Shown: positions 25,319 through 36,398 of the stretch, piece by piece
How the letters are laid out: each line of letters starts with the position of its first letter
Numbering within the stretch: the first letter of the stretch is position 1
Assembly: GCA_000729835.1 (NCBI GenBank)
Contig: JFHB01000122.1
Span: forward strand, 26,994-90,993
Reading direction: 5' to 3'
DNA: 64,000 bases
DNA from: Atkinsonella hypoxylon
Lineage: Eukaryota; Ascomycota; Sordariomycetes; Hypocreales; Clavicipitaceae
Translations under genes and position numbers: made by a program
Notes under the pieces: generated by a model
The model's input: the letters and a program-made list of their open reading frames with translations, nothing else
The model's database searches: none
Told to the model about the DNA's origin: nothing

Positions 25319-27347
25319 CTACTCAGCCACAGGACCACTCTTACCACGAGACCTCTTCCGCTTCTTCCGCCCATCATCGCCTTTGCCATCCTCACCCCGC
25401 CCCTCCGCATCCAAGATATTGTCCGCCACAAGCTTCTCGAACCCATACGTAGGGCCCTCCTTCTCATATTCCTTGCCAAAGGTGCCCCTTCGCCACTCCC
25501 GGAGCCGAGCCTTCTTGCCCAGGCGCTTCTTATCGCGGCGCTTCTTCTCGACATCTCGGAACGAGGCGAGTTTCTTGAGGCCGAAGAATTCGTTGAGGTC
25601 CTTGTCTGATGGGGCGAGGAGGATGTCCCGGGCTGTCATGCCGAATGATTGGGGAGACGTCTCGCGGTAGCGGAAGGCCATTTCTGGGGTGGACGATTTG
25701 AGGAGGTCATGGTCTGTGAGCTCGAGTTTGGAGTCTACGAGGGCTTCGAGCTTGGTGCGCTCCCGGCGGGCCTTCTTTTGGGATTCAAGGCGTTCGCGCT
25801 TGTGGTCTGCTGTCTTGCGCTTTTTGGAAGGCCTGGATTGGTCCTCTTCTTCGTCGTCTTCATCGTCTGTCAATGTTATGCCGGGGATGGCTTCGCCGTC
25901 TTCAAAGTCGGGTACGAGGTCTTTGATGTCAATGTCGTCGTCCCACTTGGGTTTCTTAGGGTGTTTCTTTTTCTTCTTGTCGCCTTCCTTGTGGTCATCG
26001 TCTGAGTCGCCGCCGGCGGCACCGTCATCCTCTATGGCATAGTACGCGTCGCCAAAGTGCCTCCTCATCTCTTCTTCCCACTTGTCGTTCTCCCATGCAT
26101 CGTCCAGGAACGCCATCCACTCCGTTTCAGTGAGCTCCTTGCCCACCGCGCCAGCGGCCTGCTTGATTTTGCGCAGCTTCTCCTCTGTTTCCTCTAGCTT
26201 GAGCTTGCGCAGTCGGGCCTTTTCTTCGCGTCTCTGTCGCTTCTCTTCTTCTTTTCGTTCGCGTTCTTGCTCTCGTTGACGTTGTCGGCTACTCTTCGCC
26301 TCTCGTCTCACAGATCGGGCAGCGGCGAAGTCACGAGCGTAGGATTTTAAAACCTCATTACTCTTCTCGGGGTCCTCGAATCGCATATTGTAGGCCTGTT
26401 CAAATTCATCGGCATCGTTATTGTCTTCGCCGTCATCTGACTCGAATGCCTTCCATCGGCCGCCCTCTTCGGGTATCCAAGCTCTCGCAGCCAGGAAATT
26501 GGACAGAAAGGTTTCAGGATCCTTGTCGGCGTTTCCCACATCTAGTTCCGGTACCTTTATGTTCGCTGTTCTAGATGGGTGGATACCATTTTCGGTCTTG
26601 ACAACTCTGGCATTCTCATCATTGCTCTTCTTCTTGTTCTTCTTCTTCATAAACTCTTCGTCGTCAGAATCATCTGAGTCGGAGTCTTGTTCTCCTTCTG
26701 TGGCTTTGATCTCTGAGACGATGGACTTTCTCAGGACATCTTGTTCCTCGCTGTAGGTCTGTGGCACGGCTTCATCTTCAGCATCGGAGTTGCCACTGTC
26801 CCCTTGCAATAACTTTTCTCTCTGGTAGTCGCGAAGAAACACAGGCTTTTCTTTTTTCTCCGTCACTGTGTCTTCCTCATCTGGTAGCTCAATGAACTTG
26901 TAGTCTTTGTCATATAACCGAGGGTCCTTGTTGCGAATAGCCTGAAGTGTTGCTGATATTTGGGCATCCAGGTCTTCAGTGGCAAGAAAACCGTCTTCGT
27001 CCTCGGTTTCGTTTGATGAGGAAGAGTTATCGTCATCTTCGTCCTTTCTGTTATCGCCTTCTCCGTCCCCTCCTCGTTCATTCGCCTTGTACTTTCCTTC
27101 TACTGCGTAATGTTAGACAGGGAGCCGATGTGCTTTGGAATTATAATAACTTGCATTTCTGTCTCTCTTCACGCTTTTTGTTATACTCGAAACGGCGAGC
27201 ATATTCTTCATTGACCTTGAAGCTGCCTGCTTCCAATTGGGCACCCCCATCGTCGGATTCAGAGTCGCTGTCGTCCAACAGATTCCGCTTGGATTGCTTG
27301 GGATTGCTGGCTATTTCCTTTGCGGAAGACGGCTGGATGGAAGCCAT
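25319..27347 (-). CDS. KRI1: KRI1-like ribosome biogenesis protein
   Basis: Model: complement(join(25319..27102,27155..27347)), 658 aa. Kri1 is a nucleolar factor that works with Krr1 in 40S subunit assembly. Family marks are RRFEYNKKREE near the N-terminus, PVFLRDYQREKLL, repeated acidic Asp/Glu/Ser blocks, the long basic-charged helix (RQREQERERKEEEKRQRREE), DLVPDFEDGEAIPGI and the C-terminal block SFGMTARDILLAPSDKDLNEF with RLREWRRGTFGKEYEKEG. The 52 bp intron begins with GCAAGT and ends in CGCAG, with a CTAAC branch. A GC donor is required: splicing at this point restores ERQKLEGKYKANE, and without it the frame meets TAA two codons later. The start is the ATG at 27347 (MASIQPSS). It diverges from the Rab5 gene. 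Confidence 0.93.
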
Positions 27348-28175
27348 GGCAATCAAATTGAAGCCGGGCGTCGGCTAATGAAGAATTGATAAGAGTACAG
27401 ATGCGCAATTTGATCGATTTGGATGTGCAACAAATACTTGGATCGATGGCCCAGCTCAAGGACGTCCAGATTTTTGGCGGTCAACTTTTTTTCTGCCGCG
27501 AAACCCGCTCTGTCTTTGGCGGGGCAAGAATTTTATCACAAAGCATTTGATCCCTTTGGCAAGACATACCTAGGTACCTAGGTACCTACCTAGGTAGTTA
27601 TACCCATATTAAGGCGCCCGGCAAGTCCAGGGACCCACTACGAGATACATGCGAGATACCAACTCTCTTTTGTACATGTAAAAATCGCTAGGAATTTGTT
27701 GGATTAAATACCTTCCGTCGTCGTTAGTTCTGATTGGCTTACTAGCTCATCGGACCCAGCTGGTGCCTCAGCCAAACACCCAATAATATCGAGGTACCAA
27801 GATAACTACCTAGGTACCTACCTATACGCCGGGGCAGGCAGAACTTTGTGCCGTCCAAGGCCAAGAGCCAAAGCGATGTGGGACTGGCTTTGGTCTGCTT
27901 GGTCTGCTTGCAGGTGGTGTCAGAACCTGAGCACCTGCCTGAGCCTCTGAGAGCTGCCAGTCGTCGGGTCGTCAGTCGTCATCACTCACCGAGCAGCTCG
28001 TCAACCACCACTTCGTCTTCCAAGGCTGCTGAATTTCACTCTCCCATCTTTTGGCGCGCTTCCGCCGCTAGCTCGCCACAATTAAGCTCCTGTCCTTTCT
28101 CCGCCTTACCCGTAGTCGAAGCTTTCTCGAAACATTCGGACTGCGCATTTCATCCGCCTCCCTCACATCGACATA
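27348..28175. promoter_or_regulatory. Divergent promoter region of KRI1 and the Rab5 gene
   Basis: The 828 bp between the two ATGs hold two ACCTAGGT clusters (27567-27598 and 27807-27825). Pyrimidine-rich DNA at 28000-28170 precedes the Rab ATG. An open frame at 27848-28339 runs into the first Rab exon and intron but shows no protein features. Confidence 0.5.
27567..27598. repeat. TACCTAGG tandem palindromes
   Basis: Four overlapping copies of the 8 bp word TACCTAGG or its complement in 32 bp. The whole run can fold on itself. It lies in a divergent promoter, 220 bp upstream of KRI1. Confidence 0.7.
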
Positions 28176-29074
28176 ATGGCCGACTCAAATGCTCCCAAGC
28201 CGAGCAGCAGCGTCAAGCTGGTACTGCTTGGCGAAGCTGCTGTGGGCAAGGTACTTGTCCACCTCATGGCTCGCTTCATTATAATTTTTATTTGATTCTA
28301 GTCTTTTTCAATATTTGTCTAAACGGCTGCATAGACTGACAGTGCCCGCTATAGTCTTCCCTTGTCCTTCGATTCGTCAACAACGACTTTCAAGAGAATA
28401 AGGAACCGACAATTGGAGGTAAGTTGGAGATTGTACCAACAGCGCAGCCTCTTTTTCTCTCCTTCTCCGACGTCGTATTGTTCTGCGAACAGGCCCATCT
28501 GACTGGTATATACGTAGCTGCTTTCCTGACACAAAAATGCAATTTGCCAACACGCACAATCAAGTTCGAGATCTGGGATACTGCCGGCCAAGAGCGCTTC
28601 GCTTCTTTAGCTCCCATGTACTATCGCAACGCCCAAGCCGCTCTAGTTGTGTACGATCTGACTAAGCCGACATCTCTTGTCAAAGCTAAGCACTGGGTTG
28701 CTGAACTCCAACGGCAAGCATCCCCTGGAATCGTCATTGCATTGGTCGGCAACAAGCTTGATTTGGCTAGTAATTCAGCACCGGAAGGCGGTGAAGCTGA
28801 TGATGGCGACGATTCGGGAGATGCGCGCAAAGTGTCAACAGACGAAGCCAAGGCCTATGCCGAGGAAGAGAACCTGCTATTCTTCGAAACCAGCGCAAAG
28901 ACTGGTCATAATGTTACAGAGGTTTTTACCGCTATTGCCAATGCTATACCGGAAACATCTCTCAAATCAGCTCGAGGACCTGGGGCCGCAGGGACTGCCA
29001 GCCGAGTGGGAGAAGAGCAACGTGTGAATTTGGGCGCGAGAGATGCCGGCGCAAAGGATGGATGCGCCTGCTAA
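28176..29074 (+). CDS. Rab5-type small GTPase (Vps21/Ypt5 family)
   Basis: Model: join(28176..28250,28355..28418,28518..29074), 231 aa. Rab5 proteins organise early endosome fusion. Seen: P-loop GEAAVGKS (19-26), effector PTIGAAFLTQ (43-52), WDTAGQE (66-72), NKLD (125-128), ETSAKTG and a C-terminal Cys-Ala-Cys for double prenylation. Introns of 104 and 99 bp have GTACTT/GTAAGT donors and TATAG/CGTAG acceptors; the first cuts right after the P-loop Lys, the second within the Gly-Ala of switch I. An acidic insert of about 20 residues (EGGEADDGDDSGDARK) follows NKLD and should loop out of the fold. The Rab5 identity rests on the effector sequence and YYRNAQAALVVYD; which of the fungal Rab5 paralogues it is cannot be decided. 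Confidence 0.93.
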
Positions 29075-29906
29075 GTCTAAAGCTAGCTGGTCTTTGTATG
29101 TATGAAATTTGTCAAAGCTGTGCTTTCTCTTCGTGCTAGCAGGTTTATTGTGTCTGATGTCCAGGGCGTGCGATTCGGAGTCACTTGCTTCAACGTTTCT
29201 GCTTTATCTTTCGCTTTCCTATCTTGTGTCATGGGTTTCGTCATTCTTGTCCTTCTCCAGTCCATCACCTTGCTTGTTTAACTTAGATAATTGTTTAAAA
29301 ATATTCTTCTGCAAAACTGCTCGTGATGAGACATGAGTAGGTTGGAATTGACGTGAGCCAGTTTGACTCAGCCAACCAAGATGAAAGACAAGTTCTGCGT
29401 TGGTGCCATTGTACTGGCCGTAGTCCAGGTCGACCAGATCTGCATGGAAAGGTGCAACGCATTCGTGCGTCTTAGAACACAATACTTCTACTCGCAGTCA
29501 ATCAATATAATCACTAGAGGATGAAGAACTGATAGTACCATATTGAGTCAAAACAATTTCATATCGCTAGCATGCCTCAGTCTCTCCCGCAATTGCCCGC
29601 TGGTGAGCGTGTACAATCACATGACTCGCTGGTCAAACTCGTCGCGGACCCACTGTTTTGTGGAAGAAGCACATCAAATCTCCTCTGACAGGATCGTTTG
29701 CTGTAGTTTCCTGACCAGACCAATTGATCAATATTGATTCACTTTATGATTTCAACCGTCAACAAACTGTGAAGCTCGGCGATTGCGGCAAGTGACGTTG
29801 TTCACGCTTTTCCTTTGCCGAGAATATTTCTCGATCTTGGTCGCTCCTCGTCTGGCATCACTTCTGATGCAGTCTTGGTAGAGCGATTTAGCTGGGTGTC
29901 GACGAC
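29075..29906. other. Intergenic region, 832 bp
   Basis: Holds the 3' end of the Rab gene and the promoter of the RING gene in the same orientation. T-rich at 29200-29310. No convincing frame, RNA gene or known motif was seen. Confidence 0.4.
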
Positions 29907-32879
29907 ATGGCATTATCCATTTCTGAGGCTCAGGCTGAGCTAATTAGGTATGAACCTCACAGATTAACGCTGAATAATAGCCGATGTAAGAAACGAGAAA
30001 ACGCAGGGGCGCATATCACTGACAAAACGGGCAGTTCGTTGTCGCCCGACGACATTCCGATTAAGCTGCGATGCGCTATTTGTAGCAAATTAGCCGTCAA
30101 TGCCTTTCGATTGCCTTGCTGCGAGCAAGCCATCTGCGAACCATGTAAGTTATCAATCACACCAAGCGCAGACAACCTTTAACTCGGCATTTGCTGACAT
30201 CTTTCCAGGCCAATCCGATCTTCCTTCCTCCTGCCCAGTATGCGAGCACTCACCGCTATCTGCGGAAGATTGTAACCCAAACAAGTCGTTGAGAACAACC
30301 ATTCGCGTGTTCCTCCGCACAGCAGAGAAGAAAAGAGAAGCCAGTCGCCCAAAACAACCGACCACTACTGTTCCTGTCCAAGAGTCGAAACCGACACCAG
30401 CAGGAACGGAACCCGTTTCCACTGAAGCAACACCTAAATGCAATATCGATGGCCAATCACGTAGTAACAAAGAAAGAGCTGGATCACAAGCTCCTCAAGA
30501 GTCGGAAGACGCGCCAACCAACAATCCGGTACGGCAACTGGCAATGAAATTTTACCTTTTTTATCACCTCATAACTAATGCCTCTACAGGTAATCCCATC
30601 TTACGATGGGGAAACGATGACGAAAGATGGTCAAGGCCATTCATCGACCATCGGCCCTCAAGCTGCAGAAAGTACCAACGAAGAGGCACACGCGGTACAT
30701 GATGCTCAACAAGTCGACAAAACGGGCGAGGATGATGGTGATGATGAAGGCGACAATGACCAAGAGAACTACGCGACAAATGGTGGCTTTGATAACACCA
30801 TGTTCTCAGGCTCTGGCGACTTCAATCAGATGCAGATGATGATGGCTATGCAAAACGGAATAGGGCCAAATACATTTGGCAGCTTCACTATGATGGGTAT
30901 GTAACAGCTCCAATCTTTGCCAAAACTTTGCATGCATTGAGATCACGAAACTTTGCTGACCATGCGTCCTCTTCTTTCATTTAGGTATGCCGGGAATGGG
31001 TATGGACCCAATGGCAATACAGAACATGTACATGAACGGTGGCTTTCAAGGCATGGGCATGAACGGCATGGGAGGCGGATTCGGGGGAGGGTTTGGGCAG
31101 GGCTCCATGAATAATGATTGGGGCAGTTCTCAGTCGTGGAATTTCGACCAGAATAATTACAATCAAAATGGTACCGGCATGGGCACTGGTGGTTTTGGGA
31201 ACTTTAACTCAGGATTCCAGACAGGCTACAATCAAGGTAATTATGGTCATTTCAATGATTATCGCCGCAACAACTACGGCCGTGGTCGTGGACGTGGCCG
31301 TGGCTTCTACGGCGGGTACGGCCGCGGAGGCTATCAGTACAACGGAATGTCCAATTACCAAGGGCAAGGGCAAGCTCAAGGGCATTACGTGCAGCAGGAC
31401 TCTTATGCTCACGCGGGACCAAATCAGGATGCAGTTATCACCAATGGCAACGCTGAAGACGGATCACAGCAGGTGGGCGCCCGCGACAGAGTTCAAGGAG
31501 CGGAAAGTGATCAAGCCAGCGGCTCCCAGGACCAGCGAAGAGAGCCATCATCGTCTAGGGACACACAAGGTAATAACAGTGGACCTGGAGCCATTCAAAC
31601 CGTCGTGTCCGCGCCGGATGTGCCCGTTAACGCTCCGACCGGACCTAAGGCTATGAGGCAAGGCTTGCCAAACACCAGTCTTCATACTCTGCGAGCTCGA
31701 GGTTACCAAGTGGGCATCGAAGCTCAACATCAGGTAAATCCCGCCATATCACGACCACCGTTTGGCCCGGTTGCTGAAGCCGGCTCTCAAAGTGACTCTC
31801 TTGACCGTGAACAGGAATCCCATACGGCTCATAATGATAGTAGGGAACAATCCAAGGACTACGACCGTCGTGATACGAATAACATTGATAGTCAGTCACA
31901 TAGCCATACTCGCTCGCAATCAAGATCACAGAGAAGCACAAGGAGCCAAAGCCACAGCAGGAGCAAGGAAAGGAGTCGAAGCAGAAGCAGAAGCAGAAGC
32001 AGAAGCCCAAGCCGAAGCCCAAGCCCAAGCCCAAGCCGAAACCGAAGCCGGAGCCGAAGCAGGAGCAGGAGCAGGAGCAGAAGCAAGAGCCCAAGCCGCT
32101 CCCATAAAAGCTCTCACCGAAGGCGACGGGATCGGTCTGAATCGGCCGATGACGATGACTATGATGATTCGTACCGGCGCAAGAAACATCGTAGCAGCAG
32201 CAAGAAACAGTATTATGGAGACGATGACTATCAATCAACAGGAGGCAAGCAAGCTGACCGATCCCGGTCCGCCTCTCCAGACCAGTCCAAGAGACCTGGT
32301 CACCGTAGCCACCACAAGGACAGAGATCATGAAAGTCGACGGGACCGGGACAAGGACAAGCACAGAGATGACGATAAGACGAAATCATCTCGAACGTCCC
32401 ACCGAGACCGAGACAGGGAGCACGATAGCTCACGTCGCCGTGATAAAGAACGCGATCGTGATCGCAACCGAAAGAACCGCAAAGAACGTCGCAGGGATCG
32501 CGACCGTGACCGCGACCGTGACCGTGACCGAGACCGAGACCGAGATCGCGGTAGAGACACAGAAAGGGGGCACACGAGCACCAGTAGAAGAACATCCACC
32601 AGCCGCGAGAGAGATAAACCATGCCACAGCAGCAGCACAGATCCCCACACATTGGAGCGTGAAGCTCGCAACCGCGAGCGCCTACTCAAGGAAGCACAGC
32701 GCATGGCCGGCCTTGCCTCCCTCGCGGGGTCAAAAAGACACCGAGATGACACAGTGGACGGCAGCACTAGCCGCAAGGGCAGACGAACCAGTCGCCGCAG
32801 CGAGGCTCACGACGGAGCAGACGAGGAAGAACGCATGAGGAGATTAGAAGCGGAAAGGGAAGAAGGGCGTTGGGGGTAA
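29907..32879 (+). CDS. RING-finger protein with RBBP6/Mpe1-like RING and C-terminal RS/RD tract
   Basis: Model: join(29907..30144,30209..30528,30590..30896,30985..32879), 919 aa; introns are 64, 61 and 88 bp and all phases agree. The RING spans residues 56-91 (CAIC, PCCEQAIC, a Cys completed across intron 1, CPVC); all-Cys spacing with the Cys-Cys pair is like RBBP6/Mpe1, the 3' end processing factors. The DWNN ubiquitin-like domain and zinc knuckle of those proteins are absent. The middle is Met/Gly/Asn-rich (MGGGFGGGFGQ, then RGRGRGRGFYGG, an RGG-like box). The last 350 residues have long Arg-Ser runs, then Arg-Asp runs (32490-32560), as in splicing-associated proteins. A nuclear RNA-processing or ubiquitin-ligase role is inferred. 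Three-base periodic repeats make long false frames on both strands of exon 4. Confidence 0.8.
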
Positions 32880-33607
32880 GCTGTTGAAACAAATCTGCTA
32901 CGGACTTGCTTGCATAATGACCTACATGGAAATGGGCTTATAAACCTAAGGATGGGTAAAAGTGAAAAAAAAAAAAAAAAAAACGATCATGCGACCCGCC
33001 CAGAGGGAAGTGGCTAGGTGTACATATAATGTAACATAATGTGCTCATCATGAGTTCAACTAATGTCACATGAGGTGCAATATAACGACGGGGTATCGGA
33101 GCTTTTTCTTTTCTTTTCTTTCCAAATAAAAAAAGATACAGGTTCCAACATGGGAGTGTCACTAGCTCTATCTTGGAACACGATATGTTCGTTCATACAA
33201 TTGATTGGTGCGTCAAGATGTCCGTCGGGCTTGTGACAGTGACCTGCATGTCAATTACAAATCATATAGCAATGTATACCCGAGGCAAGTGGGAATATCG
33301 GTGTTGCACGCGTCTGGCGGGGCGTGTAAGCACTGTTTTGTGCCTAGGCTCCAGATGGTCTGAGATCAATCAATATGCATTGCGTCGAAATCTGGTCAGA
33401 ACGATTGGAACTGGCTAGGCTAGGTCCGAACTTCCATCTTGGGTCCCTGGCCGGGTCCTGTAGCATCGTGCTCAGGGCGACAGATAACTGTGCCAAGGGT
33501 TATACCATCTACTTGCTGTCTTTTATATTGCAGCTTACTCAATGAGCTACAGGTTTATTGGGTCCAAATAGACTATCCTACAACTGTATGCCATGTTTCA
33601 TCTGTGT
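32880..33607. other. Convergent intergenic region, 728 bp
   Basis: Lies between the stops of the RING gene and the second Zn2Cys6 gene. A 19 bp A run sits at about 32965. Nothing else recognisable was seen. Confidence 0.4.
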
Positions 33608-36398
33608 TTACAGCCCAGAGGCATCAGTCTGTCCGCCAGCGTACACACTCCCCACCATGTCGTGCCACATCCCGTTCGTGATAAACCCTGGCACCGACGA
33701 GACAGCAGGGTACTGCAGCAGCAGCTGGGGTACATGTTCGTAGTCTGGCAGCGGGGACGCACGGCCGGCTTGCTGCTGCACAGGCGAAGTTGCTTCCCGC
33801 ATCGGGACAGAGGGCATTCCAGACGAGGCGTAGCCGCTCGTTCCTCTCGTCACTTCTGGCTGCTGGGACAAAGGAGTGACGACGAAGGGTTTGAGGGTTG
33901 GCGGCGGAGGCGCGAAGAACGAGTTCCAGGTCTCGAGGATCGGCGTTGGATTCCAGGCTGCGTGTGTAGAGGTCGGGGGGACCATTGATATGGAGTGAGC
34001 TTCCAGGTTGGTCGCTGAATTGGGCGAGTAGATGTCCTGTGGCATGGTGACTTGCGAGGGGCTTTCTTGCGAGTAGCCTCGCCGGCCTTGTTGCTGGTGT
34101 GAGCTATAATCACCAGCCGCGACGTGGTCGGGCGGAAGATCTGGAAATGCACGGCCATCATGTTGCTGTTGATGGGGTTGCTCGACGATGGACCCGGGTG
34201 CGGCTGCTGCCTCGGCCGTCTGCTCGCGTGCATATGGAACCGATGACCGCAGCACAAACGGCTTGCTGACGTCCACGGAGAACGCTTTTCGGAACGAATC
34301 AATCTGTTTCTGCAGGTCAGGCATCGACCAGGACTGCATCACTGTTTCCAGAAGCCTCATGTGGCGCTCAAGATAGTCTCTGGCGCCAGTGTTCAAGTCC
34401 GGATCAGGCGACACAATCGCGACGAGATGCAGAACAATGCACGATAGCCCGGCATACACGGTGAAGCTGAACCCTCGTTGCATAATGTGCAGTCCAGAAA
34501 GGCCGAACTGGTGCAAGACCGCCTCCTGCAGTCGGCAGAGGCGCCTCGCCGAGTCGCAGCAAATCATCATGTGGTGTTTCCATAGGTTGCAGCTCTCTGG
34601 TGTAACTATGAATCCCAGGACACCGCGATGGAAGAGAATTACGGACAGATGGTAATAAGAAATCAGATTCCCGACAAACGCGTTGTCCAGTACGGGCGGC
34701 GAGGGATCGTTGCTCGACATGGCGACCGACATGTCAGGTGGGAGCTGAGCCAAGAATCCCGTCATCGTAGGCTCGAAAGCCAGATACTCTGGATTCGTAC
34801 CCCAGTCTTTCTCTCTTTTGAGCTTCTCGTGTAAGCCATGTAGGCGACGAACATTCAATACGAGGCGTGCCAAATAAGTAAAGCTCCTCGATACACGATG
34901 CTCGTACTGGTCGACATCTTGATCAGAAGTGGTGGCGGTTGCGGCAGTTGCGGCAGTTGCGGATATCTGGTAAGGCTGAGGTTCTTCGAAATCGACGGTG
35001 TCGATGTTTATGGACAGGTCGTGACGGGCTTGAGGAGCTCCCACCATTGTTTCGCAAACAAATACAGTTTGCCAAATCCGTGTCTGCAGCCGGCATTCTG
35101 AGGGGCCGAAACCGCAGGTATGGCCAGATTTGTGAGCTTCGTGATGTTCATCTAAACTGATGTCCTTGCCCATTCGAACGCAATGCACTACTAGCATCCA
35201 GGAACGATAGAAATAACCTCGCTCTGGGGCTGCTTCGCGCGCCTTGAGAAGGATTAGGAGAGCCTGAAGAGTACTGAGTGTCGGCACATCCATAAAATCA
35301 TCTACGCTTTTTGATGCCAGGTTGAGCCAGCGATTGCTGACGCTGGGTGATTCGTCTGCCAGTCGACTCCCAATGGCAAAGAGTACCTCGAGCAGCAAAA
35401 GAGAAATTGACTCTCTGTTTGTATGCCATTGCTTATAAAAGTCCTTCTGGTCCAAAACAGGCACATAGGGGTGAACATGCGCAAAGTAGAGTTCAAAGTA
35501 TCGCATGGCCTGCTGGTGTGGAGGCATCATGGAAAGAGGAATGTAAAGCCTTTGCCCTGTGCTCCAAGCTGACAGCAGCAGATTCAAGATGTCACTGCCG
35601 TGCTCGTTTGTTTCTTCCTGGCCAACCGACGGATTTTCCCGTCTTTCCTGATGGCGCAAGTACGGCGCTGCGCCGCGCTCATCCACCTTCAGCTCACCCA
35701 GGAGATTGGAAAGCTGCTGGTCAACAGGAGCCGCCTCAGATGAAGATTCTGATTCTCGATCTGACTGTGCATTGAGTTTCGAAGATGCGGACAGTCCATG
35801 ACTTATGCGATAAGTTCCTTCAGGAAGGGCACATTGCGCCAGGTTGCCATCTAATCCAGGACGGTACTTGCGTGCCGAAGCTGCCGAGGACGAGTTAGGT
35901 TCCTTGGATTTGTAAAGTCGGTAACCCTGACACTTCCTCCCTGTCCCAATACATCGATTACATTCGGGCTTTGCCTCATCGCACTTGACTCGTCGCGACC
36001 TGGGATGGTGTCAAAGAAGGGGTAAGTTGGCCAAGCCTTGCAATGGGGTTGAGCGTGATACAGAGTGATACAGAGTGATACAGAGTGATACAAGAATCAG
36101 ATTTAAAAAAAAAAGGAAAAAGAAGGAAGAAGAGAAAACAAAAAAAAAAATCATCCACAACACAGTTTTTTTTACACTTCGGAGAAAAAACGACTTGAAC
36201 CAAAACGGGTCGAATAAAAAAAACGAACCTGCACGTAAGACAGCCCGTTCGCACCTTGGGGGCCCACTTCTTCACTCTGTGTGTCGTGGATGTCACCGTC
36301 ACTGCATCAATGCCGGAACTGCCGCCGACTGCAGTTGCAGTTGATGCGCTCATGCTAGATCTGCGGGCTTGATCTCTTGGACCATCTGCCATTCCCAT
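33608..36398 (-). CDS. Zn2Cys6 transcription factor, second
   Basis: Model: complement(join(33608..35999,36229..36398)), 853 aa. The zinc cluster is split by the intron: GCLTC in exon 1, then RSRRVKCDEAKPECNRC and the sixth Cys in exon 2 (residues 53-80). The 229 bp intron is long for the window and holds the 10 bp repeat at 36055. Exon 2 shows the fungal-specific domain: YFELYFAHVHPYVPVLDQKDFY, LFAIGSRLA, RSWMLVVHCVRMGKDISL, RIWQTVFVCET. The C-terminus is Pro/Gln/Ser-rich. Start is uncertain: ATG at 36398 has the best context (ACC before ATGG), with in-frame alternatives at 36353 and 36554; the open frame reaches a TTG at 36662. A short Ala-Thr run lies near 34950. Regulated genes are unknown. 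Confidence 0.86.
36055..36094. repeat. 10 bp tandem repeat inside a zinc-cluster intron
   Basis: Unit GTGATACAGA, four copies (the last changed at the end), in the intron that splits the DNA-binding domain. Poly-A stretches follow at 36104-36150 on this strand, giving U-rich RNA in the transcript. Confidence 0.85.

Noticed and set aside
25649..26042. Plus-strand frames of 110-120 codons opposite KRI1
   Set aside because: They mirror the Glu/Asp/Lys-rich coding strand and give Ser or Val/Phe runs only.
27848..28339. 163-codon open frame upstream of the Rab5 gene
   Set aside because: It runs through the Rab start codon in another frame and into its first intron; it has no domain and looks like promoter plus 5' UTR.
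29946..29978. A 33 bp intron in exon 1 of the RING gene (GTATGA...AATAG)
   Set aside because: It is shorter than any supported intron here and the frame is open without it.
31651..32652. 333-codon minus-strand frame and a 358-codon shifted plus frame (31762-32838)
   Set aside because: Both are by-products of the RS/RD repeat region of the RING gene; their proteins are repeated Cys-Gly-Phe or Ala-Glu tracts.
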